From assembly GCA_015680685.1 (NCBI GenBank), contig MNCI01014546.1, positions 358,945-422,944 on the forward strand: a DNA stretch of 64,000 bases. The letters run 5' to 3'. The notes under the pieces are model-generated. The model was not told the origin of the DNA. It worked only from the letters and a program-made list of their open reading frames with translations, and ran no database searches. Source of the stretch: Gnetum montanum (lineage: Eukaryota; Streptophyta; Gnetopsida; Gnetales; Gnetaceae). Position numbers and translations under genes: made by a program. The first letter of the stretch is position 1. Each line of letters starts with the position of its first letter. Below are positions 1 to 11,363 of the stretch, piece by piece.

Positions 1-78
1 AAAAAGAAACCAATAAAGAGATATATCTTACCAAAACGTTAACAAGATTGTCCATCAATTGAACACAGAAAAACTCAC

Positions 79-183
79 CAAATTTCTTTGATCCAATGGA
101 ACACCTTGTGCATTTGTAGATAAACTATCCCCTGAACTTGCAAGAGATGCTGTAAACTGAAGAGTATCTCCTAAAGTAATTAC
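79..183 (-). CDS. Second exon of the same plastid-type gene
   Basis: 35 codons lie between a good acceptor (TTGACAG, just above 183) and a strong donor (TTG|GTGAGT at 79/78). The frame is phase 0 at both ends, consistent with exon 1. The peptide begins VITLGDTLQFTASLASSGD and ends GVPLDQRNL. I do not recognise the family. The intron between the exons (184-1169) is 986 bases. An alternative exon upstream of this acceptor (about 185-290, reading EVIELALKGMSTNFACSV) is open and could be an alternative or retained segment. A further donor-like site (TTTTG|GTAAGA) lies near 30 but I cannot join it in frame. Confidence 0.5.
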
Positions 184-1169
184 CTGTCAATAAATGAGGA
201 GTCATCTTGCTAATAACGGCAATATCTGTCACGGAGCAAGCAAAATTGGTTGACATTCCTTTCAAGGCCAACTCTATGACTTCAGAAAAAAAAACTGAAA
301 AATAGCAACAAAATTTTGTTAACCGTCATCTTAAGTCCTCGTATAGTTTTAATTACAATCTGTAATGCAGTGTCTGAAAATGCATTCTATAGACAAACAT
401 AATTCTTGCTTAGGAGGATCTCTTTATTCCCTTTATCTAACACAACGGGTACTCAAACCTTGCAACTCAACTCAACATGATTAACTGGAAAGTCGTATCA
501 ATCCAAAGACGGAGGTTACTGTTACAAACATGGAAAAGAGATGCCAGGTTATGGTACCCGTCCGCCCTCTTACTTGTTATCCTCAGGAACAAATTAATCT
601 GAAGCAAAAGCAACAAAACTTTTCATAATGTTGTAGGATTCCAACTGGCATTATTTATTAGAAAATTACATTAAACAAAAAAGGTTTAAAAACTATGCCA
701 AATTAACCTTCGCAGGTGAAAATAGAGTTAGAGACGGAGGCTCGATGCCTGACTGCCGCGACGCACTCTCCAAACTTTCGTTCGAACCGTGGAACTGCAA
801 GCCGAGCAACCAAACTCATTCAGAAATGCCGATTTAATATTTTTAAAAAATTGCTCCAAATGTTTCGTAATTGGATCCTATCCAACGATAGTCAGACGGA
901 AAATAGCATCCATAACAAGAGAGGCAGAAAGAACTCCGAGAAATGGATAGCGCCGAAACTCGGATAGCAATTATGACCTTTGTTCGGGAACTTTGGCGAC
1001 GGGAAAGCATTAAAGAAATGCTTATTTCAAGAAAATGCCGTAAATGCACGATGATTGAGCCAGGATTCAATAGAAGTAAAGACTAGAGCAATCTAGAATA
1101 AATAACCAGAAATTGATAGCACAATTTAACCAGAAATCGAGAATTCCGAAAACAGCAAAGCAACATTAC
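184..1169 (-). other. Intron 1 of the plastid-type gene
   Basis: GT (1169) to AG (184) on the minus strand. Apart from the open stretch near 185-290 noted with exon 2, short ORFs on both strands show no recognisable domain and look accidental. Confidence 0.45.
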
Positions 1170-1328
1170 CTTTGTTTGCGAATTTTGGCCAGCTTTAGCG
1201 CTAGCAGATCTCCATGTTTGCGAGCGTTTTCTAGACACAGGCAGCAATTTGTTGTGTAGACGCTCTGTGTCAACTGGAAACGGCACGATCGAGAAATGAG
1301 AGGAGGAGCACAGCGAAAGCAACGCCAT
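1170..1328 (-). CDS. First exon of a nuclear gene with a chloroplast-type transit peptide
   Basis: Reading from ATG at 1328, 53 codons run without a stop to a splice donor (AAG|GTAATG; intron begins at 1169). The peptide starts MALLSLCSSSHFSIVPFP and continues rich in Ser, Arg, Lys and Ala with almost no acidic residues, the composition of a plastid transit peptide. The exon ends in phase 0, matching the phase-0 exon at 79-183. A TTG at 1349 in the same frame is an unlikely start. The mature protein lies mostly left of the window, so I cannot name the gene. A tandem pair of LTR elements begins about 230 bases upstream of the ATG. Transit peptide is inferred from composition only. Confidence 0.6.
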
Positions 1329-1561
1329 TAGCAAGCTTTGAAAGCTCAAAGCAAGGCTTCCAAGAATTGTCAGGAATTGAACCTGAACTCGTAGATGCTC
1401 ACTTGCTGTCGCATTTTTGAGGTTCGACTTGAAAGAACGGTAAGAGAAAAGTTTGAACCAAACTTTTGTTGCCAGGTTCTATTCTCTCTCGGTTTCTCGA
1501 TACAGTAACAGGGGCGGGTGTCGGGCCCCGAAAAGATAAAGTAGTATAAATAAGCATAAGC
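1329..1561 (-). promoter_or_regulatory. Putative 5' UTR and core promoter of the plastid-type gene
   Basis: The stretch between the ATG at 1328 and the inserted LTR element at 1562. It holds a TATAAATA (plus-strand reading, 1544-1551), which reads TATTTATA on the gene strand about 215 bases above the ATG and could serve as TATA box. It also holds GC-rich and CT-rich patches. The TAAGC target duplication of the LTR element ends it (1557-1561), so any further upstream promoter has been pushed away by about 4 kb of repeat DNA. Confidence 0.3.
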
Positions 1562-2010
1562 TGTGAGAGATGTCCTAGAGTCGTGGTTCTCTTGGGCTCT
1601 TCCCATGGTTCGGGGCCATGGAACACTCGGGTGACTCTCAAGTGTTAGAAAATCTACCTGGCTTGGTGGTATCAAGCTAGCAATAGGACACCCTCCTATT
1701 GCAACTCTCTTCTAAGTCCTCTTCATTCCCTTCTTCTTCATGGAGAAGAATTACATGCCCTGATTCTATGGCGGTCGTAGATATGTAGGTAGCCAAGACT
1801 GGATAGTTTTGGTGCAGTGCCAGGCCACACCTTGTACCATATCGTGAGGGATCTGGGGTGAGGCACTTTCCCTTGTAGGTGCATCGTCTCCCCTTCCACT
1901 GATGTGGTCTACAAGGTTATGTGTGTGCTTGTTTGCTTGGTCCTCGTTTTGTAGTTTGGTTACCCTTAATGAGGTGCGTGGTCATGTCCGTTAAGAAGCT
2001 GTGCTTTTGC
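1562..2010 (+). repeat. Left LTR of T1, 3'-truncated
   Basis: Collinear with 2914-3370 and 4898-5355 from TGTGAGAGATG through the stretch AAGAAGCTGTGCTT. The homology ends near 2010, and the remaining LTR third and the primer-binding site are missing. Confidence 0.7.
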
Positions 2011-2900
2011 TCCCATTTGTATTCAATCCCCACTCAAACCAACGATTTCATCATGAGGCACACCAAGAGAGAGATAGCACACTCTCATAATTTCAAGATT
2101 CATACACATCAATCATTCCCAGCAACTAACACTGGCCTCAACCAGGACCAAAATCTCAACACAATCGTATGAGTCATGGGCAATAGACAATCATCAACTC
2201 AACCCAAAAATAAGGAGGAAGTCCAAGGTCTATCCAACAACAAGTCTGCATCAAACCAATTCTCGCAACAACGAGAAACATCACGAAGGATGCGTTCATA
2301 AGAAGACTCTCATCAAACGAGGTGCGATCTCAACAAGAACCAACAATAAGATGACCTAGACTAGTAGTCTTTGAATCAAAGTGACAAAGAAATGTCATCA
2401 ATCAAAATAGTGCTGCCTCAAGCCCAAAGGCTACACCACTACCTCAACAAGGAGCACACTCGTAAGGATCATCAATAAGGGCAATCATGCCTCATGCATA
2501 ATAAGTTGTCAAACAAGACAACAACCATTTGGCTTTGGGATGACACAAACAACCACTGCATCCTCAACATTTCCAACAATAAGTCATCATACCATGTAAA
2601 ACATTTAAGCCTTGCGTTACAAATGATAGACACGACCAAGATAACATGCATGCAGAATTTGAAAGCGCAACCAAGAAGACACGCATGCACAAATAGACGA
2701 ACATACAATTGCAAACATGAATGTATGAAGTCTACCGACAACGGTCTTAGTCCACCCAGAACAAGGCTCACCAAGAGCACATGTCCGAAAGACCTCCATC
2801 TTGAGGTACCTGGGAACCATCTTGTCCCCATTTGTATTTTCCCATACTCAAAAAATACATGAGCTATCCTAGGCTCCGCTCCGAGGACGTTGCTTCTTTG

Positions 2901-2913
2901 TGTGGGGGAGGAT
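2901..2913 (+). promoter_or_regulatory. Polypurine tract of T1
   Basis: TGTGGGGGAGGAT directly precedes the right LTR. The same position before the T2 right LTR (4885-4897) has GCGAGGGAGGAT. This fixes the plus orientation of both elements. Confidence 0.55.
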
Positions 2914-3495
2914 TGTGAGAGATGTCCTAGAGTGGTGGTTCTCTTGGGATCTCCCCATGGTTCAGGGGCCATGGAACATTCTGAGGTGCCCTCGGGTGAC
3001 TCTCAAGTGTTAGAAAACCCCCCGGCTTGGTGGTACCAAGCTAGTAATAGGACACCCTCTTGTTGCAACTCTCTTCTAAGTCCTCTTCATTCCCCTCTTC
3101 TCCGTGGAGAACTACATGGCCCTGATTCTACGGAGGTCATAGATATGTAGGCAGCCAAGACTAGATAGTTTTGGTGCGGTGCCAGGCCACACCTTGTACC
3201 AGGTCGTGAGGGATCTGGGGGTGAGGCACTTTCCCTTGTAGGTGCATCGTCTCCCCTTTCACCGATGTGGTCTACAAGGTTGTGTGTGTGCTTGTTTGCT
3301 TGATCCTCGTTTTGTAGTTTGGTTACCCTCAATGAGGTGCATGGTCATGTACGTTAAGAAGCTGTGCTTCTGCTTGCACTCACTTGTGAGATGCTTGCTT
3401 GCTCGAGGCATATTCCCCGGGTCTTCCGCCCTAGATCCATTGGATCTTCATGAATTCCTTGGGGTACCGAGCAACATCGGGGCAACGATGTTACA
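2914..3495 (+). repeat. Right LTR of T1
   Basis: 582 bases, TGTGAGAG to GTTACA, followed by the TAAGC duplication. This is the most complete copy of the LTR in the window. Confidence 0.75.
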
Positions 3496-3500
3496 TAAGC

Positions 3501-5484
3501 TGTGAGAGATGTCTCAAGCTGGTGGTTCTCCTGCGCTCTTACCATGGTTTAACAGTATGGTTATATGGGTTGTGAACTACTTGGGCATGTATCATGAGTG
3601 AGGTGTAGCTATATTTGCCTATGGAATAAACCTCTCAAAGAGGATCCTTCCTTTAGGTTCAAAAATCCAATGAAAGGTATTGATCATGAATGACGATGGT
3701 TGTTCTTGGCACAGTAGGGAAATTTAGACTTTGGGAACCTAGATGTTCTTTGGAGAATTCGTGGTTGGTTGTCCTTGGAGGTGATTCTATATGCTTCCTT
3801 GGACTAAGTATTTAGAAAATGGTGCTTGTCCCATATCTTAGAGTGAGAAGGATAGCTTGTAAGATGCAAGTGTGATTGATCCTTGCTCATGTACAGGAAA
3901 TTATGATTGCAATGTTGGCATGAGATGTGTGTATGAAGGATATCTTGGGGTTGATTGCCCAACATACCCTTCACTTGTTCCAACACTTGAGCAGGTGTTC
4001 TCGATGTTGAACAACCTTAAAGAATGTCATTAATAGATTGGGTTTGTATGCTATGATAGCCTCTTCGAGAAGTTTTCCAAAAAAAATCTAGATATTCTCT
4101 TTTGCTATGGAATTGAAATAGCATAGGATGATGAAATGAGAATTGCGATGCTGGTGTGTATACAAATGGCAAGGTCAGGTTCAAAAGATCTGTCTTTGTA
4201 CCTTGCTTTGAAGGGAGAACATGCTCAACTCCCTTCATACCAGCCTGAACAGACATGATGGAAAAAAAATGTGCATGGTATGGATGCATAGATTTTTTGC
4301 TTAGATAGTGACACTAGTGAGACCTCGTGGGTCTGGATGCAAGAAGCAAAATGTGGAGTTCTAGTAAGCGTGAGTTGCTTGTGGAGACATGACTCTTTTG
4401 GAGCATGTTCTCCCTCTCAATTTTATGTTCCCAAATCCATCACCATGGGTAGTGGCCCTGATGAGCCCTCAAAATTGATGATAAAAATCAATGGATGCTA
4501 TGCCATTCGCAAAGGAACTTAGCTAGACTTGTGGAAGAAGAGTTGTCTTCTTACATAGGTATGAACCTACGTAAGAAGATAAGTCTCTAGACCTAAGAAG
4601 GGATGGATTTAGGGGATGCCTTATAGACGTTGGCCCTTTTGGGTTGGACTACTCCCACTTGTCACATAGTAGGGAAAGTCTTTAGGGTTCCTCCAAGTGC
4701 CCTTTGCGTCTCATGCAAGGCATTGGATGGAAGGATGTACTGGGTGTTGGGGTTGGTACCTTCCTTTAAGCTTGGCATCAGTTGAGTTGATGGATTTTCC
4801 AAATTTGATGGAGTTCCAAACCCATACTTGAAGTGTACTCTTGAAATCATTCTAGGCTCCACTCCAAGGACATCACTTCTTTTGTGCGAGGGAGGATTGT
4901 GAGAGATGTCTCAGGGTGGTGGTTCTCCTAGGCTCTCCCTATGGTTTGGGGACCATGGAACACTTTGAGGTACCCTTGGGTGGCTCTCAAGTGTTAGAAA
5001 TCCCATCTTAGATTGGCGGTACCAAGCTGACAACAAGACACCCTTCTGTTGCAACTCTCTCTAAGTTCTCTTCATACTATCCTCACTTGGAGAACTACAT
5101 GGCCTTGATTCTGCAGTGGTCATAGATATGTAGGCAACTAGGACTGGATAGTTTTGGTGTAGTGCCAAGCCAAACCTTGTACCAAATTGTGAGGGGTCTG
5201 GGGATGAGGTACCACCTTGTAAATGCATCATTTCCCCTTCCACTAATGTTGTCTACAAGGTTGTTTGTGTACTTGTTTGCAAGGTCCTCGCTTGGAGTTA
5301 GTCATTCTTTCTAAGGTGCATTTCCATATATATATATATATATTAAGAAGCTATGTTGCTGCTTGCACCCTCTCTTGGGTTGCTTGCTTGTTAGAGGCAT
5401 ATTCCCCAAGTCTTCCTCCCTAGATCCATTAGATCTTAGTGAATTCCTTACGATGCCAAACAATGTCAGGGCAACGTTGTTACA
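3501..5484 (+). mobile_element. LTR retrotransposon T2, directly adjoining T1
   Basis: Starts TGTGAGAGATGTCTC immediately after the T1 target duplication. Only about 50 bases of its left LTR survive (3501-3552). The right LTR (4898-5484) is full and followed by TGAGC (5485-5489), one base different from TAAGC. The internal part (3553-4884) has no recognisable coding sequence. A TA microsatellite (5324-5342) lies in the right LTR where the T1 copy has unique sequence. T1 and T2 are the same family in the same orientation. Confidence 0.65.
4898..5484 (+). repeat. Right LTR of T2
   Basis: Matches 2914-3495 over its length with scattered substitutions and a TA-repeat expansion near 5330. Ends GTTACA. 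Confidence 0.7.
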
Positions 5485-5489
5485 TGAGC

Positions 5490-8046
5490 CCTACATACTT
5501 GTTCATCCATTTTTCAAAATTAGTTAACATTTTATTAGAGTTTACGTTGTCTAGTTACTATCACTATATGTATTTTGCACCATTGAAGAGGAGCTAAAAT
5601 AATAGTTTAAAATCCCTAAAAACTCAGAAAGCACATTGGGGTAACTGAACTAAAAAAGGAAATGGTCTACATCTCTTCCATTCTCTCAACCAATACTGCC
5701 ATCTTGTCTTATGGTATTGTATGCTCTAGGTTCTCATTTCTGTTTTCCAATTTTGCGTCCTTATAATCAATTTTGTCATTATGCAAACAACTTCATCCTC
5801 TTGGTTATTTCCATGCTAAATCTTTTCCTTTATTATTTAGTTTGATACTAGAAACTTTGAACTTTTTTTAACCATATTTATCCTAAAAATATATACTAAA
5901 AAATTTTATAACCTAGCATTGCTTACTAGAATTTGAATATATAATTTAGAGCTTCCAAATCAAGAGTCTTATTGCTACACTAATACCTCATTGTTGAGAA
6001 AGGTTATTGTTTATAAGCATATTATACTAGTAACTTATATGTACTATTTCTTGCTTTTAGCTCTTAGTAATACTTTATATCATCATATTGCACAATTTGT
6101 ACAAAATTTCTCTTAGAGTAGTAGCCACTCAAGAAAGGGCCTTTTGTCATGTTGCTTAAGACATTTACACTTCTTGCAAAGAGGATAGTGGCTTAGGCTT
6201 CGTGAATTGTTACAAGAAAAGTACTTGATGAGTATAGAATCTTGGAAGCTTTTTTTTTTAATAAATATAACCAAATTTGTAGGCTTAGACATAGTGATTA
6301 TTGGAGAAATACTTACTTGGTTAGAGCATATGACTTATGGTTTGTAAGACACAAGTTTCATTTCATAATTATGTTTAACAAAATTTTGCATTGCCTTTAT
6401 CTCCCTAGGGGTAAATATAGTCATCTAGTTTTGGCTTTAAATAGGTCTTAAGATCTATTGTTATAAAACACATTTGGAAGGTTTTATTAGTGAATGTTGG
6501 GACTTTAACAAATTCACAGTTTATGATTCAATTCTTAATAAGTTATCTCCTTAATGGCTTTCCATTAATAATGAGTCATATATCAATGTCTTTGTAGTAC
6601 ATGTTGTAGGCTTGACATTACCTCTCTTTCATCTCTTCCCAAGCATATTTGATAGATTACTTAGTCTGAGTCTATATCACAACTTATCTCTCTTGATTTT
6701 TGTCTAGATGCTTACTAAACTGCCCAAAGCATTACTTTTAGAAACCTTTCCATTAAAGCTTCTAAGGATAACAATTTTTTAATTGAAAATTGTTAGGTTA
6801 AATAAGATTAATGATACAAGCTTAAATATGTTAGCTAAATTAAAACTTGAACGTCTGTAGTAATGAATTAAATGTAGAATTGAAATCCAGGAATGTGGCT
6901 AAATTTAAAATTAAAATTAAAATCTAAAAGTTTTTTTAGGAAGAAGGCATATTCATCCACTCAAATTCTAATTAAATATTAAACATCTTGATTCAAAACA
7001 AGACATGTCATTAGTAAGCTAATGGGTTTTTAATAAGTTTTCTAGTAAAATCATTTACAATTACAAATTCTGGTTTGTATCCTTAATTTTTTTTAACTAA
7101 GCAATGCTAATGAGTAATGGGCAAATGTGATTTGGAAAAATGAAAAAAGATAAGTTGCAGTGTAGATGCGACCCATATGATATCATACTACATTAATTCA
7201 AAGAGAAATAAGGGGATGTCAACTTCCCTCCATGCATCTTTATTCAAAAACTCAAGTTTGTATTAACAAAGATTTCAATTTTAATGTATAGAAAAGATAT
7301 AATTTGTCAAAATTTAGATATATATTAGAAGTATATAGCCAACCTAGTATATAGTATTGGAGAACAACATTACATTTTCTTATAATGTCCTATGTTTGAG
7401 TACATTAGATATAAGCTAGATATCACATTTATAAATTTGGCTAATTTGTTGCAAGAATTATTAAGAACACTTAGTAAATTTTTAATGATATTTTTAAAAC
7501 TCAATTTTTTTAATGATGTTTTCAAAACTATTGTATATATATTTCAATTGCCAAGTAAATCCAAAGGATTTACCTAAAATAAAAAGGAGTAGTGTATAAC
7601 ATGAAAGTTGAAGTAAAATATGTATGTATGTACTAAAAAAAGACAAATATAAATGCTTATGTGAAATGGCCACTAGCATGACACCTATACACCACTTTGC
7701 ATCAAATCAAAACATCATTAAGAAACATATCCTACCTAATAATCCTTCTCTTGCTTAAAACTCACTTCATCAAATGTTAACTCTTGTGTCTTACACTCTT
7801 TCCCAATGAAAGTTTAGATAAGAAATGGAAATTAATTGTATAAAGTTTCTCCATGTAATCCAAGAGACAACAAAGTTCACAATTCCATCTTTTTTTAAAT
7901 AATATTTTTAATAGTAAGGAGTGAAGAAGTTATGAGGATTTGAAATTATTAAATGTGGCTTATCTGTTTTAAGATTATGAACCCAAAAAATTATAATTTC
8001 CAATGAGTTGGATCAAGTTTGAACATGTATCTCTTTGCTAACCTAA
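5490..8046. other. AT-rich intergenic DNA, no gene seen
   Basis: Many stops in all frames. The longest ORFs (for example 6242-6451) are short, AT-biased and unlike known domains. There is a short ATGT microsatellite near 7620. Confidence 0.5.
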
Positions 8047-8051
8047 CATTA

Positions 8052-8353
8052 TGTTGGGTTTTAAAAGCACATGTAGATCCTATTAGCATAACAGAAATGA
8101 AACTAACTACACATTGAAAGCGAGGATGAAGGGAGAAAATAAAAGGAAGTCTCGAGCCCTTACCAGATTAGGGCAATTAATTCCATTTCTTTCATTTAAA
8201 TTTATACATATAGTTTCTTTTATGTTCATTAACCCTAGTAGACAAGTTGGTTAGCAATCATGTGGTTGTACTATTAGATGGAATGTAAGGTGGTTAATAA
8301 TCACATGGATTTAGCAAGGGCTAATTATGTTGGTATTAACAACCTATCTAACA
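8052..8353 (-). repeat. Left LTR (3' LTR) of the Copia-like element
   Basis: Begins TGTTGGGTTTTAAAAGC and ends CTATCTAACA. Collinear with 11043-11358 with many substitutions and small indels, so the insertion is old. Confidence 0.7.
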
Positions 8354-9139
8354 ATCACATCCTCAATGTCAACATAAGAAAAAGATGCATCCTCTCAACC
8401 CAAATTTTAATCCCTTGATGTGTGTCCTATTCAATTTCATGTCATACATCATTTACAAGTACAACATAATTTTTCATCAAGATATTGAAAGGCTACTTGC
8501 ATTCTTCTTCCAACTATTGGACTAATAACGGATTTAATCTTGCTTCATTTTACCTCCTCATGTTGCAAAGTGTAATACAAACCATGTACTAACAATGGAT
8601 CCTTTTCTCACTTTGGGTTGTGTTATGGTAAAGATCATTGTAATAAGAAATCTATCAAAACTTAACACAAAACTGAGCCAAGTAATCTCATGGCTACCAA
8701 ATGGTCTAGGAAAATCAATTTCTCAATTAATTTTCCCTTAAATTGAAAAGGGATTTGCAAATCATTGTTAAAAATCCAACAATCTAAGACAAGCATTTTT
8801 GCTAAATGCCAGTAGATACAAAGCAGAAAAATAGCACATGTGGAACAACCAACAAAATAAAAATAAACAAGAAACATGTATACGACATAGAATAAAACAA
8901 AAATGTGTGCATAGCTAGCAATCAAAACAATTGAAATAGAGCATAAATTAAAACAAATCTAATTCATTAAAGACTAAATCCAAAGAAAATGCTAGAAAAT
9001 AGATCTAGAAAATGTAAGAAATAGAAAAACTGAAATAGGCAAATCAAGATAATATAAGAGAAAATTAGAACCTACCATGGAGATGCTAAAAAAATAAACC
9101 AAGGATTATATGCTTCTGATGAGGAGCTCTATTACTCGT

Positions 9140-9862
9140 TCTCTCTCTGATACATGCACTTGATGTAGATCTAACAAGAACACTGTAGATTCTAGAGTTA
9201 ACAAAGAAATGGATTAGATCATATCAATGTGCTAACTTGATTCCAAATGATTCTTTATGTATTAGGAATATTGTACGAAGGGGATACAAATGTGTCAACA
9301 AGGAAAAGAAAGAGAAATTAGAGAAGTCGACACCTCTAGTCGGAGAACAGTTATTCTAGAGAGCAAACTGTGCTTTTGGAAAAGATTTTTAAAATCACTA
9401 GCAAGCAAAAGCTTCAATGGTCCAAAAGTTAAGCAAAATGCTAACCAATCATTCAAAAAGCTAACCCCTTTCTGTTTAGAAGTATCCTCCTATTTATAGG
9501 CCAAAAATTTATCATTAATCATGAAGAAATAACACATTGGGGCCTACAAAATCTTCTGAAAGGTTCTAGACAGGAGAATTGATATGTAGATAATTAATTT
9601 AAAAAATAATGCTAGACATCAAAAATAAAATTGTCAAAGAAGCTCGAGTTAGAATAAATGTAGGAGATGATGCTGGATATTGAAATTGAAAGCCAAGAGA
9701 TGAACAACAAAAAAAACACTATAGATGACATGGAATGTCATTTCTAGCAAATTTCAAAGATGGAGATCAAAAACCATGTTGTAAATGATGCATACCATCG
9801 AGTTTGGATTGCTAAAGATAACTCTAAGTTGAGAAGCCATAGAGTGTACCTAACATTCTAAC
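9140..9862 (-). repeat. Possible second LTR with promoter and primer site, nested in the Copia-like element
   Basis: Read on the minus strand: starts TGTTAGGTACACTC near 9862, has a canonical TATAAATA at 9498-9491, then a CT-rich leader. At about 9158-9147 it has TGTATCAGAGAG, close to the tRNA-iMet primer site. The matching partner LTR is not visible, so the element would be truncated. Boundaries are uncertain. Confidence 0.3.
9491..9498 (-). promoter_or_regulatory. TATA box
   Basis: GGCCTATAAATAGG on the minus strand, the same arrangement as the TATA boxes in the large LTRs further right. Confidence 0.35.
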
Positions 9863-10199
9863 TTATGCAAAAAATGAAAAATAAAAAAAGAAGCCAAAGT
9901 GGGTACAATAGGTTTTGCATCACATATTTTTCTATACAAAAAGCTTCTTTCATGCCTCTCACATGGGCATCCCAAGCTCCTTTATACCTTAAAAATAAAT
10001 TTTAAGGGAAACAACTTGGTGCTTTCTTTGTATTTCAAGATAACATTTATACACATCATTACATTATCATCACTTCACATGAAGCTATAAAGTAGCTCTT
10101 CATCAAAGCTCTTATGAGCAAGCTCCATTCATTGTGGTCTAGGAATCCTCCCCTTGATGGATGTCGTAGCACTTGCATCTATTTTATTTAGCTCTTCTA

Positions 10200-10995
10200 G
10201 CTATGGCTACCTCATCACAACTATGATGTCAAAGCTTACATACTTCACAACCACCACCAACACATCCACTATTGTCATGTATGTTGCTCTAAACTCCATC
10301 ACTATAGGTCCACTAACTCTATCAGTTGAGGAAGCTGAAGCTTTTATTCGACGTTGTAAATAGTGATTTTTATTGTAGTTTGCACTCAAATTCTGGATTG
10401 AAGAAGTCATTATCGAGGACCATCGATCCAATGATGCCCTAATGCAACAGAGGTGCTATCCTTTTAACTCTTTTAAGTAGGAAAGCTCTGTAGTAAGGCT
10501 CTTGAGATTAGGACATTTTCTCATACATAGTACATTCAACCATGATAGAGGTTTGTGATTTCATGTAATGACTTTAAGTTGTGTGAGATTGTTAAGATAT
10601 AATTACTCTAGGTTTGATAAGTCTCTAGAAAACATTTGTTGCACTTATAAACATATCCACAACACAAGAACTCTTAGACTAGTAGCCATTATAAACCAAG
10701 TGCTCCAGCCAAGGAAACTTGACTAGTACTAGCTTTTCTAATCACCTAAAGTCTAAATGTAATCTAAGCTCCTTGAAATCAAATACTTCAAACATTTTGG
10801 AGCTTTAGTTATTGTAATCATCTACACCCTGTACCATAGCCAAGAGACCCAAATGAAGGAGGAAGAATCTTGTTGTCTTATCCATGAAAAGCCTTCTAGT
10901 CTGTATTGATGGAGTTCTAGGTATGGATGCCTTGGAATTCACACAATATTTAGGCTTAGTTGATTCATAGAAGTAATTTGGGTCTTCTAAGCCAC
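10200..10995 (-). pseudogene. Decayed leucine-rich-repeat (NLR-type) fragment inside the Copia-like element
   Basis: A largely open minus-strand frame with a few stops. Two stretches have the plant NLR leucine-rich-repeat pattern: LNVLCMRKCPNLKSLTTEL followed by SYLKELKG (about 10545-10455), and LEKLVLVKFPWLEHLVYNGY (about 10745-10685). The first matches the L..L....C.NL..LP..L..L..L rhythm of CC/TIR-NB-LRR receptors. No NB-ARC domain is visible. The fragment lies between the two LTRs, so it is either captured host sequence or an older host locus. Family membership is inferred from the repeat pattern alone. Confidence 0.4.
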
Positions 10996-11042
10996 ACTTG
11001 CTATTACATCATTGATCTACTTGAATATTAGCTTTAATACAT

Positions 11043-11358
11043 TGTTTGATCCTAAAACAATGCACATAGATCCGATTAACATAACAAAAATGAAACTAAC
11101 CACATATCGACAACCATGATGAAAAAAGAAATTGAAATGAAGTCATGAGTCCTTAGTAAAATAGGGAAAGGACTTAGATAATTAATTTTATTTTCTTCAT
11201 CTAAATTTGTATATGTAGTTTCTTCCATGTTCATTAATCCTAATAGAGAAGTTAGTTGACAATCATTTGACTATGTTGTTAGGTGGAATGGAAGGTGGTT
11301 GGCAATCACATGATTGTAGTTGGGCCTAATCATGTTGGCATTGATAACTTGCCCAACA
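11043..11358 (-). repeat. Right LTR (5' LTR) of the Copia-like element
   Basis: Begins TGTTTGATCC and ends TTGCCCAACA. The CATTA duplication follows directly. Confidence 0.7.
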
Positions 11359-11363
11359 CATTA

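Larger units (their letters stand above)
1562..3495 (+). mobile_element. LTR retrotransposon T1, non-coding, target duplication TAAGC
   Basis: Bounded by identical 5-base duplications TAAGC (1557-1561 and 3496-3500). The left LTR starts TGTGAGAGATG at 1562 but stops matching the right LTR near 2010. The right LTR (2914-3495) is complete and ends TTACA. A purine tract lies directly before the right LTR, so the element reads on the plus strand. The internal 0.9 kb has no convincing protein; a short basic ORF near 2176 (MGNRQSSTQPKNKEE) may be a gag remnant. No primer-binding site remains. It is non-autonomous, and the superfamily cannot be assigned. Confidence 0.75.
8052..11358 (-). mobile_element. 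Copia-like LTR element with duplicated target CATTA
   Basis: Two direct repeats of about 300 bases (8052-8353 and 11043-11358) have TGTT...AACA ends and are flanked by CATTA (8047-8051 and 11359-11363). On the minus strand the right LTR is followed by TGTATTAAAGC, a decayed match to the tRNA-iMet primer site TGGTATCAGAGC. The left LTR is preceded by TTGAGGATGTGAT, like the Copia purine tract. No gag, integrase or reverse transcriptase is recognisable in the 2.7 kb interior, which instead holds an LRR-like fragment and what looks like a second LTR. Non-autonomous or heavily decayed. Confidence 0.7.

Noticed and set aside
1365-1390. tRNA T-arm-like sequence (TCAGGTTCAATTCCTGA on the minus strand)
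   Set aside because: Stem and loop fit a T-arm, but no D-arm, anticodon arm or acceptor stem can be folded around it and there is no A box at the right distance.
2472-2972. 166-codon minus-strand ORF across T1
   Set aside because: Runs across the junction between the T1 interior and its right LTR, against the element's orientation, with no domain similarity.
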